Below, in pieces: positions 35,067 through 47,245 of a stretch of DNA of 64,000 bases. The DNA is from Arachnopeziza araneosa (taxonomy: Eukaryota > Ascomycota > Leotiomycetes > Helotiales > Arachnopezizaceae), in contig QYAI01000038.1 in NCBI GenBank assembly GCA_003988855.1, forward strand, positions 1 through 64,000, read 5' to 3'. The position numbers were made by a program, and so were the translations under genes. The first letter of the stretch is position 1. The number at the start of each line of letters is the position of its first letter. Under the pieces are notes generated by a model. That model saw only the letters and a program-made list of their open reading frames with translations, ran no database searches and had not been told where the DNA came from.

Positions 35067-37222
35067 CTTGGAAAGTGATCAAGATTCCTAACTTCGAGAT
35101 TCGAGAAGGGACGTTCAGATACAACTGCATGAGTATCAATATAATGATATTTTGACTACCAGTACAAATTCAACATTGAAACAGACTCTCTTTGCCCCGC
35201 AGACAAATTGCGGAGAATCTTTTGAAGATATAAACATATTATGACAAGGATTCTGGCGGATATACACGGTGAAACATCGCAACAGATGGGAGATGAGGTC
35301 TGAACCTTTTTCTCCATGTTTGATATAGCGCTATCATGCTAATTCATGTCAAAGAGAAATGCACTTAGGAAGAAAGGAATTTTGGACAGCCATCCGCCGC
35401 CTTTCAAGGTTACATAGACTTGGATTTATCCACGAGTCAAATTGCTGAACTTTTTAGGCAAGATAGATTTGAATGTCCAAGATGAGAAGTATTTTCCGGT
35501 TGTATTTCATCTAGACGTTCAGAGAAAGTGTAGGTAAAGATTTGTAACGATTGGAGCAGGATGAGAAGAGAAATTCGGGAGGGTCTCCGAAGAATGATCT
35601 CGCCCTTGTCACGTGGGAATCCAAGAGAATTCGACCAAACTAAATTCCAGGCTACGGAACACCAACGACAACATCCATCCATCCATCCACCCATCCTTCT
35701 CGGTGAGCAACACTTGCGATGGATGCAGAAAAGCCTGCAGCGGGTCTGGGAACCCGCCGATGAATTGCATCAGCGAGGGTGCCTTGATCAACAAACTTGT
35801 CTGGTTGACCTGTCAGAATTAGGGCTGCTACCGAAGCCTTACCTCCAACAGCATAAGTGTCGCCCTCCGGAACGCAACTCCTTCGTGACGGGACAACTAT
35901 TCGTGTTGCTGATGTATCACAGGCCTCTCCAGCTGTGTGTTGGTGTCCTCCACCGTCCCCCTCCTTGTCTTTCGAGCCTGGCCTGACGCAGAAGGATTGG
36001 AAGTGTGTTGACGGGAATTTCGGCTGCGTCTGAGGCTGGTCAGCGGTTGGAAGCACACATGTGCCTGCGAATGATGCTGTCAGGAGCAAGCACACTCGAG
36101 TTTCATGATGCCACGCAATTTGATGGCTCGGAGGGTTGGTGAACATTCGCAGCGGCACCGTGCCCCGATTTCGCGATAATGTGCTCGAGGGCTTCTGCCT
36201 GCAGCCGGGTTAGCCTGTTGTCTCACTCGAGCTGCGCCCAATTTCAAGGCCTGGCAGCACCGTCAGCCGATCTGCGGACAAGCCTGGCGGCGACCAGCCA
36301 GCTATCGAATCAGTAACCAAGACACAAGTCAAGAAGCTAATTCACCCCTGGACGAGCTTCAGCAATGGCTTGACATCCATGTTACCGCATAATCTCCACT
36401 GTTTGGGGCAAAGGATGCGCAGAAAAGGTATTAAGAGCGGTCTTCTCATCCCATTCCCTTTCCCGGTGAGTGTCTCTCTGTCGCTGCTCTCACTCACCCC
36501 CAAAGGAGGCCTCTCTTCTTCAACTTTTCAAAGAAAAGTGACTGCCTGACGAAAACCTGCGCTTTCGACCGACTTCATGCACCTCCACCCAATAGCGGCC
36601 CTTTTCCTTGCTCGAAGGATCAGTTTGTCCACTGAACAGCTGCACGACCCCTCATTGGCTCGCATCCTCTCCCACACCTCTCTCACCGAGGACTCGACGA
36701 CACGCACGCTCAGCACGAATGCCAAGCAAGCTCTCAGTCCCCCGCTCATGATTGGGCCGCTACTCATGAGCACTGGAGAGAGGCCTTCACTCACGTGCTT
36801 TTGAGGCCTCACAATATTCTCCATCTGGGGATAAAGGTATTGACATTGAGCATTTGCTATACCCAATTGGACCTCCTACGCAGCGTTGATTACTCCAATC
36901 GAGCGATTCGAGAAAGTTTCAACTCAGAAATTATTTCCCATCTCACGTGGTGGCTACGGTAGGTGACAGCTCTTCATCGCGCGGTCAGTTCTCTCGCTAC
37001 CCCGAATCCCGTCCCAAGTCCCCTCCACCCCGAAACTCCAAATCTCGTCGCTTTTTCTATTTCCCCAACCCAGAAAACCGTAAGTTCTATCTATATTTAT
37101 TCTCCCACATTTCGGAAATACCTACGCAACGGTCTTGAACACTCTACAAATAAAATGTAAGACCCAGACATCTGAATTCAATCGCCATTTGCTCATAGCT
37201 GCCTAGTACCATATCCTCCACC
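35067..37222. other. Intergenic, 2.2 kb, no gene recognised
   Basis: Holds a CATC microsatellite at 35672-35696. The 168-codon minus frame at 35652-36158 has no domain, and part of it translates that microsatellite, so it is not called. GTAAGT at 37081 and CTAG at 37204 could bound an intron in the 5' leader of the next gene. Confidence 0.5.
35672..35696. repeat. CATC microsatellite
   Basis: Five CATC units, a CACC variant and a final CATC: a simple tetranucleotide repeat of 25 bp. Confidence 0.9.
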
Positions 37223-37852
37223 ATGACTACCCACCAAGACACTCGGCGAATGACCAGGGCCTCGACCCCGAATGAAGAAGTCATGAATACTCAGGCAGCT
37301 AAAGGCAAGATTGTAAATAAGGATACTGCCCAAGCTCAGGCAGCATATCCTTCTCCAGAAATGACTCCGCCGTCCAAGGCCCCGACACTGTTGCATGAAG
37401 ACAGCAGGTTCCAGGAGCAAAAGGATACACTATCTCTTACCTCCGGCACCAACTATAAAGACTTTACTCTCTACCCGGAGAGGTCTTCGGAGTATGACTC
37501 CTATGATTTCTTCGCCGACATCGACGCTTCTGTGCAAGAATATCACGGGTCAATCTATTCCTACGATGGCACAGCTCGCCAGGCACCCACCAGACCTGAG
37601 AATGCCTCGACTCGCCCTTGCGATCTCGTCCGCAAGATCACCGATGAGCCAAACCAAGAAACCGACGGAGACATCTACGAAGCAATCGGAGACTACGAAA
37701 CTCGATTTTATCCACACTACTCGATGACAAGTGCGGAGGATTACATTCTAACCCCGCTTGGGGCCTGGGAATCCTCTTTTGAGCGCCATGAAATGCTCGC
37801 ATACCAGCTCGAGCAACCACCATACCCCGCAAGAGAAGGAAGGAAATATTAG
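37223..37852 (+). CDS. Orphan acidic protein, 209 aa
   Basis: A single open frame from ATG (context CACCATGAC, a good fungal start) to TAG. It starts with a disordered, Thr/Ala/Lys-rich segment (MTTHQDTRRMTRASTPNEE) and then becomes rich in Tyr, Asp and Glu with short aromatic clusters (YDSYDFFADIDASVQEYHGSIYSYDG; GDIYEAIGDYETRFYPHYS; FERHEMLAYQLEQPPYP). No signal peptide, membrane helix or known domain. The steady acidic, Tyr-rich composition over the full length favours a real protein over chance. Function unknown. Confidence 0.6.
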   Translation: MTTHQDTRRMTRASTPNEEVMNTQAAKGKIVNKDTAQAQAAYPSPEMTPPSKAPTLLHEDSRFQEQKDTLSLTSGTNYKDFTLYPERSSEYDSYDFFADIDASVQEYHGSIYSYDGTARQAPTRPENASTRPCDLVRKITDEPNQETDGDIYEAIGDYETRFYPHYSMTSAEDYILTPLGAWESSFERHEMLAYQLEQPPYPAREGRKY

Positions 37853-38980
37853 GCAGCAACAGTGATGATAAATGATTCGAGGAGGTCGGCTTCTCATCGC
37901 AGCCATGATTTTCATTTTGGGTATCTTTCTATTTTGTTTTTTCATGGGAACGGGGACTAAGGTGTTAATACGGGATTTGACAGCGGCGACTGACAGCAGA
38001 AGTACGGGAAGAAGAGCGATCGGGTTTCTTGGTGTTTTATACCAAAAGTGTTTTGATTATGGATCCTCTCCACATCGCTCAATTTGCATAATAGCATTCT
38101 GTACTTGTCGCTTTACACTGCTCTTAAATAGTACTTGCATTCAATCAAGACATTGATAAGCTGTTGAGAATAAGACATTCCCATGTTTCATTTGTTCCAA
38201 GCCATCGGATCTTCCTCTGATCATCGATAACTCTAATTCTATTTCTGAGTTCTCCGCCCCAACTTCCCAGCACCCTGAATCCATCCGATCCAATGCCAAT
38301 GGCTTGATGTGCAGCATCCCCGCGCAGGACATCGCGACGCAAAATAAAATAACCACAGGCCTGAATTCCAACTCGGAACGCTATTCATCCTAAACAAATA
38401 ATTTCATTACGGCACAAGTATAGCGTATGATTCTTATGATTTCTCCATGTTCCTCATGTTTCTTCCCATGCGTCTCCTCTGCAATTTCCTATGTTTCTCC
38501 TTTGTAGCTTCTCACGTTTCTCCTGCGGGGTCTCCTGGTGTTTCTTCTCCACGTTTCCTCCCGTTCCCACTCCTCTGCGCTTCTCGACGTTTCGATTTCA
38601 TACCGCCGTCGAACCGAGACACCACAACCTTGGCTTGATCGAGGTCAGCTCAATTGTTCTGGAGATTGAACTGGGACACGCTCGTCCTCGGCGATGGATT
38701 GCATGAGTTTCTGTCACGGCAGACAAGCGGTGGCAATGATTCACATGCGGAAGAGCAGATGGAGGGAGGGCTCTGGCATGTGATTGACCGCGGAGGAGGC
38801 TGCACATGTGAGGTTTCAGAGTATTATCTCGCAATTGAGGTGTAATTGAGGTGCAATCAAGGCTGAGCTCGTCGTGCAATCTCTTCTGCATATCCTTTTC
38901 TCTCTTTCTCTCCTTCAATCAAGTTTTCTCGTAATGATATGACCAAATAATAGGGCCAATTACGCTCCACTTTAAGTTTC
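37853..38980. other. Intergenic; C/T-rich lead-in to the box array
   Basis: No gene seen. From about 38430 the plus strand carries irregular TTTCTCC/TTTCTTCC and ACGTTTC motifs, like the pyrimidine-rich leader found in the first array units. It may be decayed array or simply low-complexity DNA. Confidence 0.5.
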
Positions 38981-39069
38981 GTCTCTATGCTTTTTGTTGC
39001 AATTCAAAGATGAAGAATGTTGTTCGAGGCCTGGAATATCTATAAATTTTCAGGAAGCCTGGATATATT

Positions 39070-39900
39070 ATCATTTTCTCGTCTCTCTGAATTCTGTTGC
39101 ATATCGCAGTCTAACACACGGCTACAAAACAGCTGTACTGGTTTTTGGACTTTAAGATTTTTGACTTTTTCATTTTCACAAATGGACGAGGGTTTTCTTC
39201 TTTCGTCTCTCTAAATTTTGTTGCATATCGCAGTTTGATAATTACAAAATGGAAGTCCTAGTTTTTAGACTTGAGGATTTTGACTTTTTCATTTTCACAA
39301 ATAGAAGAGGGTTTTTTTCTTTCGTCTCTCAACATTTTGTTGCATATCGCAGTTAGACGCGGGGGTGAAAACGGACACCTTATGCCTCTACTTCTAAGAG
39401 CTTTGCTGATAATTCTCATTCTTTCGTCTCTGTACAATTTGTTGCATATCGCAATTTGACATGCAGGGCCGCGGGGCATGCGGGGCGCAAAACGGCTACA
39501 CTGATTTTTTGATTTTTGATGTTGGCATGTTTACAAATAAAGAGGATTTCTCCTTTCGTCTCTCTACATTTTGTTGCATATCGCAGTTTAACATACAGTT
39601 GCAAGACGGTCATAATACTTTTCAAAGCTCTTTAAAAGTCTCCAATCTTACAAATAAAGAGAGTTTGTTTTCTTTCGTCTCTCTATCTCTTGTTGCACAT
39701 CGTAGATGCGGATGCAAAATAGATACTCTCACTTCTAGAGCTTTGCTAGAAACTGTCGTCTTTTCTTCTCTCCAGCTTTCGTTGCATATCGCAGGTGAGG
39801 CTGCAGGCGTCAAACAGACATTCCGGCTTCTAGGAGGAGCCTTGCTCATAATTCACATCTTTTCTTCTCTCTAGCTTTCGTTGCACATCGCAAAACAGAA
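39070..39900 (+). repeat. Best-preserved 90-135 bp units of the array
   Basis: Eight consecutive units start with TCGTCTCTCT or TTCTTCTCTC, then a few variable bases, then TTTTGTTGCATATCGCAG. After the box they share pieces such as TTTTTGACTTTTTCATTTTCACAAAT (units 1 and 2, interrupted by small changes) or CTTCTAGAGCTTTGCT (units 3, 6). Spacing is 121, 120, 102, 133, 119, 90 and 100 bp. Mixed similarity among units suggests unequal exchange followed by decay. Confidence 0.85.
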
Positions 39901-39921
39901 GCAAATACGAGGATGAATTCT

Positions 39922-39983
39922 ACGACTTTTACGACTTTTACGATTTTTACGACTTCTATAATTACTACGACTTCTACGACTTC
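39922..39983. repeat. 9-bp ACGACTTTT/ACGACTTCT minisatellite
   Basis: Six imperfect tandem units within the box array, immediately after the last well-preserved left-hand unit. Confidence 0.85.
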
Positions 39984-42900
39984 TAGTTACATTTTGCCAC
40001 TTCTTCAAAAAGTCTCATTCTTGCATTTCCTAGATGTTTATTGCACTTCCCAAATCGACACTGTCGATTTTGGCCTGGATTCTCCATTCAACTAAGGTAT
40101 AAGTCATGATGATTATTCCACCTTTGTTGCATGTCGTACATGTCGAACCCACACTGTCGGTGGCGTTCTTGATATAGCTACAATAGATATGTTAATACTT
40201 TTGCGTCTCTACTTTTTGTTGCCCTTCATTTGATTGTCGTTTGTTTGAATTCGCTGGTTTTGTTACAGGTGCAGGAAGCTCGTCTCTTGGTTGTGTTGCA
40301 CTTCACATTTAATGCCGATTCGACAATCGATCCAGCGTAACCGTTCGAGCTACATTGACTTCGAGTTGAAGATAACTTGTTCATTTTTCGTCCTCTTAAA
40401 GTTCTCTTGCATTTCGCAAAGATGTGCCGTCACTTCTCGTCTGGATACATAAATTTAGAGATAAATTATGACCATATTTTCGTACTGAAATTTTGCTGCA
40501 CTCCTTGTTCAATGTCAATTCCAGAGCGTGGCCAATGATATTGATTTTGGCACTAGATATAACAAATTCGCCGTCAACTGGAATATTTCATTTCTTTGGT
40601 TTGTTGCACTTCGCAACAGCTGGAGAGCAGCTAGATATGGTCTAGAAGTGGATTGGAGGTGGATCGACGGTGTCTAGAAATGGTTCTAGGAGTGGTTTGA
40701 GTCGGCATGAGATTAACTTAGATTTGACCAAGACATACTTGCTCATCTTCTGTCATCTTCATCTGTTGCATTTCGCAATGGGCTGGAAGTTCAGCTCGGA
40801 ACGGCCTGGAGGTGGACTGGCGGCGACTTGGAACTAACCAGGCTGACCTAGAGATGTCCAGCTATCTTTGTTTCCGCATTGTTTGTTGCATTTCGCAAAC
40901 CTCCGAACTCTGTTTCGAGCTTCTGATCTACTGATGCGCGCTCTGATCTTTGATCCGCCGGGCTACCTATCTAGTGGCAGTCCACAACGACAAGAACCCC
41001 TCCCTCAATAAAGGGGCCAAAGAATGCTATTTAAAGCTTGTTGCACGTCGCAAAAATGTTAATCTATTTCTTTAATCTATTCATCTGTATTGCTTTCAAG
41101 CACATGGGATTTGCTTTTTAGGTGTTGAAGTTGCGGAAAGGGGGCTGAGTTGAAGGGGAGGGGTTTGATGAGGTTCATGCGAACACCTCGAAGCGAGCGA
41201 GGTTGACGATCGGCGTTTGTCTGCACCTCGAGTTATATGACGAACGACAACATGGCGAGGAACCAATCTATTTACATTTGAATTGAAATCTCTGACTAAG
41301 AATGATCCATTCTTTGTAGACAGGATATGAATAACACTTGATTGTTGTTCTCGAGTAGCTTCCTACGCCCCCTGATTCTCCTCGTTCCGGCTTCCTGGGA
41401 TTCTCATAATTTCACTTCAACGCTGACTTTGTTGCGGGTCGCAAAAGTTAATCTATTTGACTTTCGGAACAGAGTTCTATGTAGGACAGGAATCCTTTGA
41501 GTAGAGGAGATGGTTCGACGAGGGTTACGCATCGGTGTGTTGTTGTCGCCCTATCCTTGCTTCTTGTTAATCTCCCCCACCTCGAAACGACGACAAGGTC
41601 AGACCGTCATATTTTACATTAAGCGATGAATGATAGTCTTACTTGCCAACTTTATCCTCTTCTTGTCAGGGTTGAAAGTGCACGGTTTGCTGCTTCCCAT
41701 AGTGCATTCCGCGGGACTTGATCTCGTGGTACAAGCCTCCAGTAATAAGATAGTTTATCTCAGTCAAAGTCACCCAGAATCCATGCATTTGGCAAGTCTA
41801 CTACATGTTGCAGCTCCCATTTTTTTTATATCTCAGTAGAAAATAAGAGTGCATCAACTTTCGACAAAGCGCAGGTGCCGCTTTTGAATGCACCCACTTC
41901 TCGAAGCCAGTCAGAAGTGTCGAAAGAGCTTTTGTTGCATTTCGTCGAAATGCACATTTATTAAAGTCTCAAGCCGAGCAGATCTCTCGTCACAAGAGCC
42001 CCGGACTCTGACACGACACCAATCAGTGATCAGTTGAGGGTTACCTCGGGCAAGCCACCGCCCTCGAGTTTCGTCCCGGAGAACCAGTCAAGATGACGGA
42101 AAGGTCTTTGTTGCACTTCGGAAATCCTGTTGGTAACTCAGAGTCTCAGCCAGATCCTCCTCTACCTTCCACAGACCGTGGGGACGAAGTCTAGAATATG
42201 ACAGGATCGTCAGCAAACTCTCCCACTGTGGGGTATGTGAACAAGCCACCGTGAGATGCACAGTGCAACGACCAGTGAGAATTTCCAGCACGGTTTTGTT
42301 GCACGTCGGCAATATAAACGTGCCTTTCTGGGGCAGCTCTCCCCGATGCTATCGATTCCCCTTTGAGGTGAATCTCCTCCCCAATCAGCCAGGACAGAAA
42401 CGGCTCACGTCCAAGTTTGGGCGCCACCCGAGCCATGACCAATCCGTCGGTACCCCGTCCCACCCAGCACCTCTATCAGTTTTGCTTGTTCTCCATTCCC
42501 ACCAATACGAGCGCCTCTTTGGCTCGAGAAGGTTGGAAAAGGAGCTTGTCTGCGTCCGTTCTTGCCCGGGTCCATGCCATTGGGTTTCCAGCCTCGCGAC
42601 GGTCCCGCCATGCAGCTCGGGTCTCTGGATCCTCCCAGCGGTGTGGGAGTTTGACCTCGGACTGGTCAGCACTCACGAAGGGGAAAGCATATCTGAGCTC
42701 ATATGATACGAGCAGTGAGAGATCAGCAACCTCGGGAGTTGGGAAAATTCTTCGCGGCAGCAGTATTCCAGCCTCTCCTAGAGATATACGTAAGTGGTTA
42801 TCGTTGTCCGGGCCGAGATTTGTTGGCAATCAATACCAAAGCCTCATATTATAACAACCTCCACTATCACCCCTCCCCCACCAGCCTCACTCGGCGGTCG

Positions 42901-43837
42901 ATCCAAAACATATCCAATCCACTCTGGTCCCGCCCGTACGTTGCATTTCGCAAATATGCAGGATATATTGCCATGGTCAGCGTTATTAAGAGGGCGAATT
43001 GCTCACGTTGGTAGGAGGAGATTAAACACTATGCTTTCAAGTTTGTTTTAATTGTGCTATATTAAGAGTTCGCGGCCAAGCCAAGCGACGGAGATCATAT
43101 GTGACGTCCTATAGGGCCAACCAATATGGCAGCAATAATACGAGATGTCATACTGACGATGCGAGTGAAGCGTGCCAGGAGTCCAGACGAGGCATCTGGA
43201 AGGAGAAGCGAGCGATTGGAGAGAAGAACGAGTTTTGGGATCAACTGATAATCCGGACGAGAGGTCGCTGGCGTGTGGTTTGGAACCCGTTTCAGGCTTC
43301 TCATTCGTCGACCCGACACCTCGGACTCCCTGCAGCTCGCCTCACCTCATCGTCGCATCATCACCCACCATCCATCGTCATCCTCCCAACCTTTTTCGTT
43401 GCAAGTCGCATTTCTTGTAGCCTATTTATGCCCTGCTCGTCTCTTTTATCCTTTGCTGCTCGCCTCGTCGGCTCAGCCCCAACAAGAGGTCAGACAGGGA
43501 CCGATGGCGGTGCACGTTGCTTGCGCAAAGGCGCTCAGGGTTTGTAGGGCAGGATGGACGAAGAGTGTCTGCTGTTGCTACCAACACAACGCCAGGAAGA
43601 GAAGACGCTAGGCTGAATCCTGTGGTTATACGAAGCAGTCGAGTATTTCACGTATATCTCACTGGAGCTGTTCTTGCAGGATGACTCTCCTTCGGGATGA
43701 GGCCATCGAGGATTTACATTGGCACGTGATTCTCCTGTACGCCATCACTCCTCTCGCAAGCTCAGAACTTAAACGGAGCATCGACACATCTTCTTAAGCA
43801 TTACGCTGTATGAATTTATATTTTGGGCTTATTCAAT

Positions 43838-45136
43838 CTATATCTTACTTTTGAGCGCTTTTCCTTTCTCCTCAGCCGCTACCCGCTTCAAAGTTTGATG
43901 CATTCTCTTCGTCTCTTCTACAGTCTTCTGATCTATCATCTGCTTCTCTCTACCGGTCTTCTTATGCCATTCCTTTAACCTTCTCTCCTCCCACTCCCTC
44001 CATTCGTTCATCTCTGGGTCCAAGTAATCCGCGATGTGCTTGGCAGTATCGTCTACCAATTCAAACGGGAAAAAATGACCCGCAGGCAGCACAACCTCCT
44101 GCACTTTCCCAAGAGCAATTCCACCACTTCCTCCCACACCGGTGCCTGTTCTCTCTACCCTTTCTCTTCTTGCTTCCGGCCAAGATATGACCGACTTCTC
44201 ACCATGAACGTAGAGCACACCCGGCCGAACGAGCGGCAGGGCCATGAACACCGCTCGCTCGGCTGGTTGATAAACACCTTGGTACGGCGCGGTCCCATCA
44301 ACATCCGGATGTGTCCTCCTCTCCTCGATAGTCGCTGGCCGGTCCATGCTGATACGGTCCCAGTTCTGACGACCCATACCAAACATCTCCTGATACTTCG
44401 ACGTGCGCTTGGTAACGCTTCCAGGAACCTCTTCTGGATACAAAACCGTGGGAGTATCTCGAAAGCATGTCTCCACATACCTTTCAACCACACGTGGATC
44501 CCAAGACCTCAAAAACCGAGTCTTCCTCACAGCAACTACAGCATCCTCACGACTTTGCCATAAGTCCCGTTGAAACGCAGCAGCTTGATAAATCGCAGCA
44601 CTGTTCTGCTTCGGCCCCAGTCGAAACGCGATCTGTGGATCCAGCAGCACAAGGTTCGTAAACAGGCGTGGGTGCATCAAGGAAAGATTCACAATCTGAG
44701 CCGCTCCTAGGCTATGGCCGATTCCGACGATGGGGAGAGGCATCTCGGCTCGGAAGATGTCGACCATCCGGAGGAGATCGCGAGAGTGATCGAACCAGTG
44801 TACTTCGTCTCCCAGAAACTCTTCGTTTGTCACTCCACTGGCACCTTGGGTAGCCATATCGGCCATCCAGATTGCTCTGATTGTGAAGCTGGCTGTGCGA
44901 GATGCTTCGAGGAGGCTGTCCCAGAGCGGTTCATAGAGCTCTTTGGCCATGCCGTTAGCGTGCGCCGCGATGATCGTAACATCTCCGGGTGAAGGGTGCG
45001 GGTTTGAGACGGGGATGTATTGCTTGATCTCGATCTTGAGAATGTCTTCGGGGGAGCGAGATGTCGAGTTGGGGTATTCTCTGATGTGTTGTCCTGGGAT
45101 TGCGTGTTCTATCACGCGGAAGTTTTGCGAGGACAT
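43838..45136 (-). CDS. Alpha/beta hydrolase with peroxisomal-type C terminus
   Basis: A single-exon frame of 432 aa. Alpha/beta hydrolase features are the oxyanion strand TIIAAHANG (54-62), the nucleophile elbow GHSLG at 140-144 (Ser142), the LVLLDPQ strand, and PAGHFFPFE with the likely catalytic His354. The C-terminal 60 residues are a charged helix (EWREWEERRLKEWHKKTG) ending in KSKI. The last three residues SKI fit the PTS1 peroxisomal signal. Hydrolases with this layout and SKI ending are known among fungal secondary-metabolite enzymes, but no pathway genes are near, so a metabolic role is open; the substrate cannot be predicted. The gene sits inside the box array, flanked on both sides by array boxes (43397 and 45855), with no box in its coding part. 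The start is the first ATG, about 160 bp downstream (in gene direction) of a low-complexity GCACGCTG repeat at 45280-45302. Confidence 0.9.
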   Translation of the reverse strand: MSSQNFRVIEHAIPGQHIREYPNSTSRSPEDILKIEIKQYIPVSNPHPSPGDVTIIAAHANGMAKELYEPLWDSLLEASRTASFTIRAIWMADMATQGASGVTNEEFLGDEVHWFDHSRDLLRMVDIFRAEMPLPIVGIGHSLGAAQIVNLSLMHPRLFTNLVLLDPQIAFRLGPKQNSAAIYQAAAFQRDLWQSREDAVVAVRKTRFLRSWDPRVVERYVETCFRDTPTVLYPEEVPGSVTKRTSKYQEMFGMGRQNWDRISMDRPATIEERRTHPDVDGTAPYQGVYQPAERAVFMALPLVRPGVLYVHGEKSVISWPEARRERVERTGTGVGGSGGIALGKVQEVVLPAGHFFPFELVDDTAKHIADYLDPEMNEWREWEERRLKEWHKKTGREKQMIDQKTVEETKRMHQTLKRVAAEEKGKALKSKI

Positions 45137-45934
45137 AATGGTAGACCTCCGGTCTTGGACAATGTTTCGAGATGTTTGACGGCCAGAACCGGACCGCTCA
45201 CCGCTGAGGCTGCATATGCTTCAGAGGATACGCTCGACGCCGTCTGTGGTTTTGCCGCAATGTTCGAGATGCACTGACCGGCACGCTGGCACGCTGGCAC
45301 GCTGTACCACGAGCCTGTGTCCAGATCGCCTGAAACCCGGGAGCATATAGCCAGTTCAAGGCATAGAGAAAGGCTCAGTGAGATGCTGAGCAGGCGCTTC
45401 TCATTATCCACTGCGTTGCGCACAGTCGCCAGGTCGATTCGTGAGCTGAATCGTTCCCAGTAGAGCGTTTTGGATAAGTTGCCGTGAAGTCTTACGTGAA
45501 TTCTGGTGACCCTCACTCACCCCTGGCTTCGCCTATAATTAGCGAGTACATGGTGACTTGGGAGCATCGCTCCAATACCTTATCTTGTGATGGAATCATC
45601 TCACCCCCAGATGACCTTGGGACATCTCATATCACCAGCAAGATTCCAGGAGATGGAAGCCTTCGTGGGAACTAAAAATAAACCCCCCCGCGTGCGCTCT
45701 CAGCCGGAGTACGCGCCTTCAATTGGCTGAACCCAAATCCCGGGGGAACAGCCTCCTGACTGCCATCATACACGCCCACCACCACGACGACGACGACAAC
45801 AACCCATCCATTCCAACCCAACCATCTGCCTCCACCGTCATCATGGCAGAGGTTTTGTCGCACTTCGCACCACTCGCGCCTAATCTCAGCTCCGGTGAAA
45901 TCTCACCTCATGATCCCCCTCCCCTTTCGCTCGT

Positions 45935-45940
45935 CCCAGT

Positions 45941-45976
<36 letters not shown>
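45935..45976. repeat. 6-bp CCCAGT microsatellite, 7 units
   Basis: Seven tandem CCCAGT units, the sixth changed to CTCAGT, inside the box array. They create a spurious Pro-Val frame. Confidence 0.95.
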
Positions 45977-46682
45977 TGGTTTCCAGATGCTCCGTCCCCG
46001 GTGCGCGAGACCCCGCCGCCGCCGCCGCCATACCCACATCAGAGCGCCACAGCCGTTCACGCGCCACCGGGTGCGCGCCAGTAACGGCCAGAGGAGGGAC
46101 TTGTTGTTGCACGTCGAGCGCTGGACGGCTAAATCCTACCTTCCACCTGGGACGGGGGAGTGTCTCGATGCGTGGGCTCTTCTGGGGGGGTGGCGTTTGT
46201 GTTGATGGGCCGAGAGGGGTGAAAACATCCATCATCTTCGTCAGCTGCACGCTTGTGCCCCCTAATTTGAGGACGTCACCGTCTGAGACAGCGCAGAAGA
46301 AGGAAAGGAGGTCATCTTTTTGTTGCACGTCGCAATCATTTAGCCAGATTAAAGTTTAAGCCTCTCTGGATTTTCTTTTTCGATGTGAGGACAGGATTGA
46401 GGCGGTGTGTGGTTGGGATGGATAGGGGTGCTATATCGATGGTGTTATAGTTGCGCCATCGAGTTTTGATTTGGCTGCAGATGTCATGTCGAACTCTTCT
46501 TTATATTACATGCCGACTGCAATACTCTATAATATTTAGATCCTGACATAAACCCCCATCATTGGACTTTGGTATTTCCAAATCTGGTCGCCTAAGTCAT
46601 AAATCGCTACCCCTCTACATCTTAAAAAGCAATTAACTTAGACCTGACCCATAGAAAGCTTTGAGGGAGACGCCAAATCTAG

Positions 46683-47245
46683 TCATACAAATAAAGGTGG
46701 AATATGTAGAGACTGTATAAGTTGCTGTGAAATATACCGCTCGAACGCCTCTTGTAGATACCCTAATCCTGTGACAATATCGGTATCTCTGTCGATAAAG
46801 AAGTAGGAATCACCAGCATCGACACTACGGCCAGCGCCGGAGAATTCTTTTGTGAACAATAAAGATGGCCCCATACATTGTCATAAGATACCATATTGTG
46901 CACAGTGCTCCACCCCGCATCACTGCTTTCTATTTCAGCAGAGGCGAGATCGCAGAGGAAGTTGGTTGTGGAGACTCTCATGTTTTATGAGGGCCAGTAG
47001 GAAGTGTTGTTGGGGAGTTCAAATCCAGGATCAGTTACGAGATTGCTTGGACGCGCGGCTGCTGCGTTGCTTGTTGGGCTTAGCTTGGAAGTGCTTGTGC
47101 AGGAGCTGGAGCTAGATGGCGAAGATGAGCTGGAGCCAGAAGAACTAGAAGAACTTGTGCTCGTGCTTGTGGTCGCCTTGATGCTGGATGTGCGTGTGCT
47201 AGTAGGACTCGATGTCCGGTAGCAGCGGTATGGCAATACAAGCAC
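46683..47245 (-). pseudogene. Fragment of a Ser-rich secreted/wall protein
   Basis: A minus-strand frame at 47245-46985 has a long Ser/Thr stalk, then NLVTDPGFELPNNTSYWPS, stop. The NxVxDPGFE...W motif starts a carbohydrate-binding-like beta-sandwich in many fungal surface proteins. The text goes on in frames 46981-46763 and 46874-46683 with pieces expected after it (AGWSTVHNMVSYDNVW; FSGAGRSVDAGDSYFFIDRDTD). A stop and frame changes separate them. Some shifts might be introns, but I found no set of splice sites that joins all parts and gives a signal peptide. Probably broken. Confidence 0.45.

Noticed and set aside
35652..36158. 168-codon minus-strand frame
   Set aside because: Its end translates the CATC microsatellite, and the rest has no recognised domain, signal peptide or splice partner.
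39017..39874. Open frames across the left array units on both strands
   Set aside because: They translate the repeat itself (recurring LLHIAV, CCISQ or AICNK) and change frame with unit length; no protein signal.
45723..46359. Plus-strand frames of 150-160 codons
   Set aside because: They are opened by the CCCAGT microsatellite and GC-rich low-complexity DNA; no motif and no exon partner.
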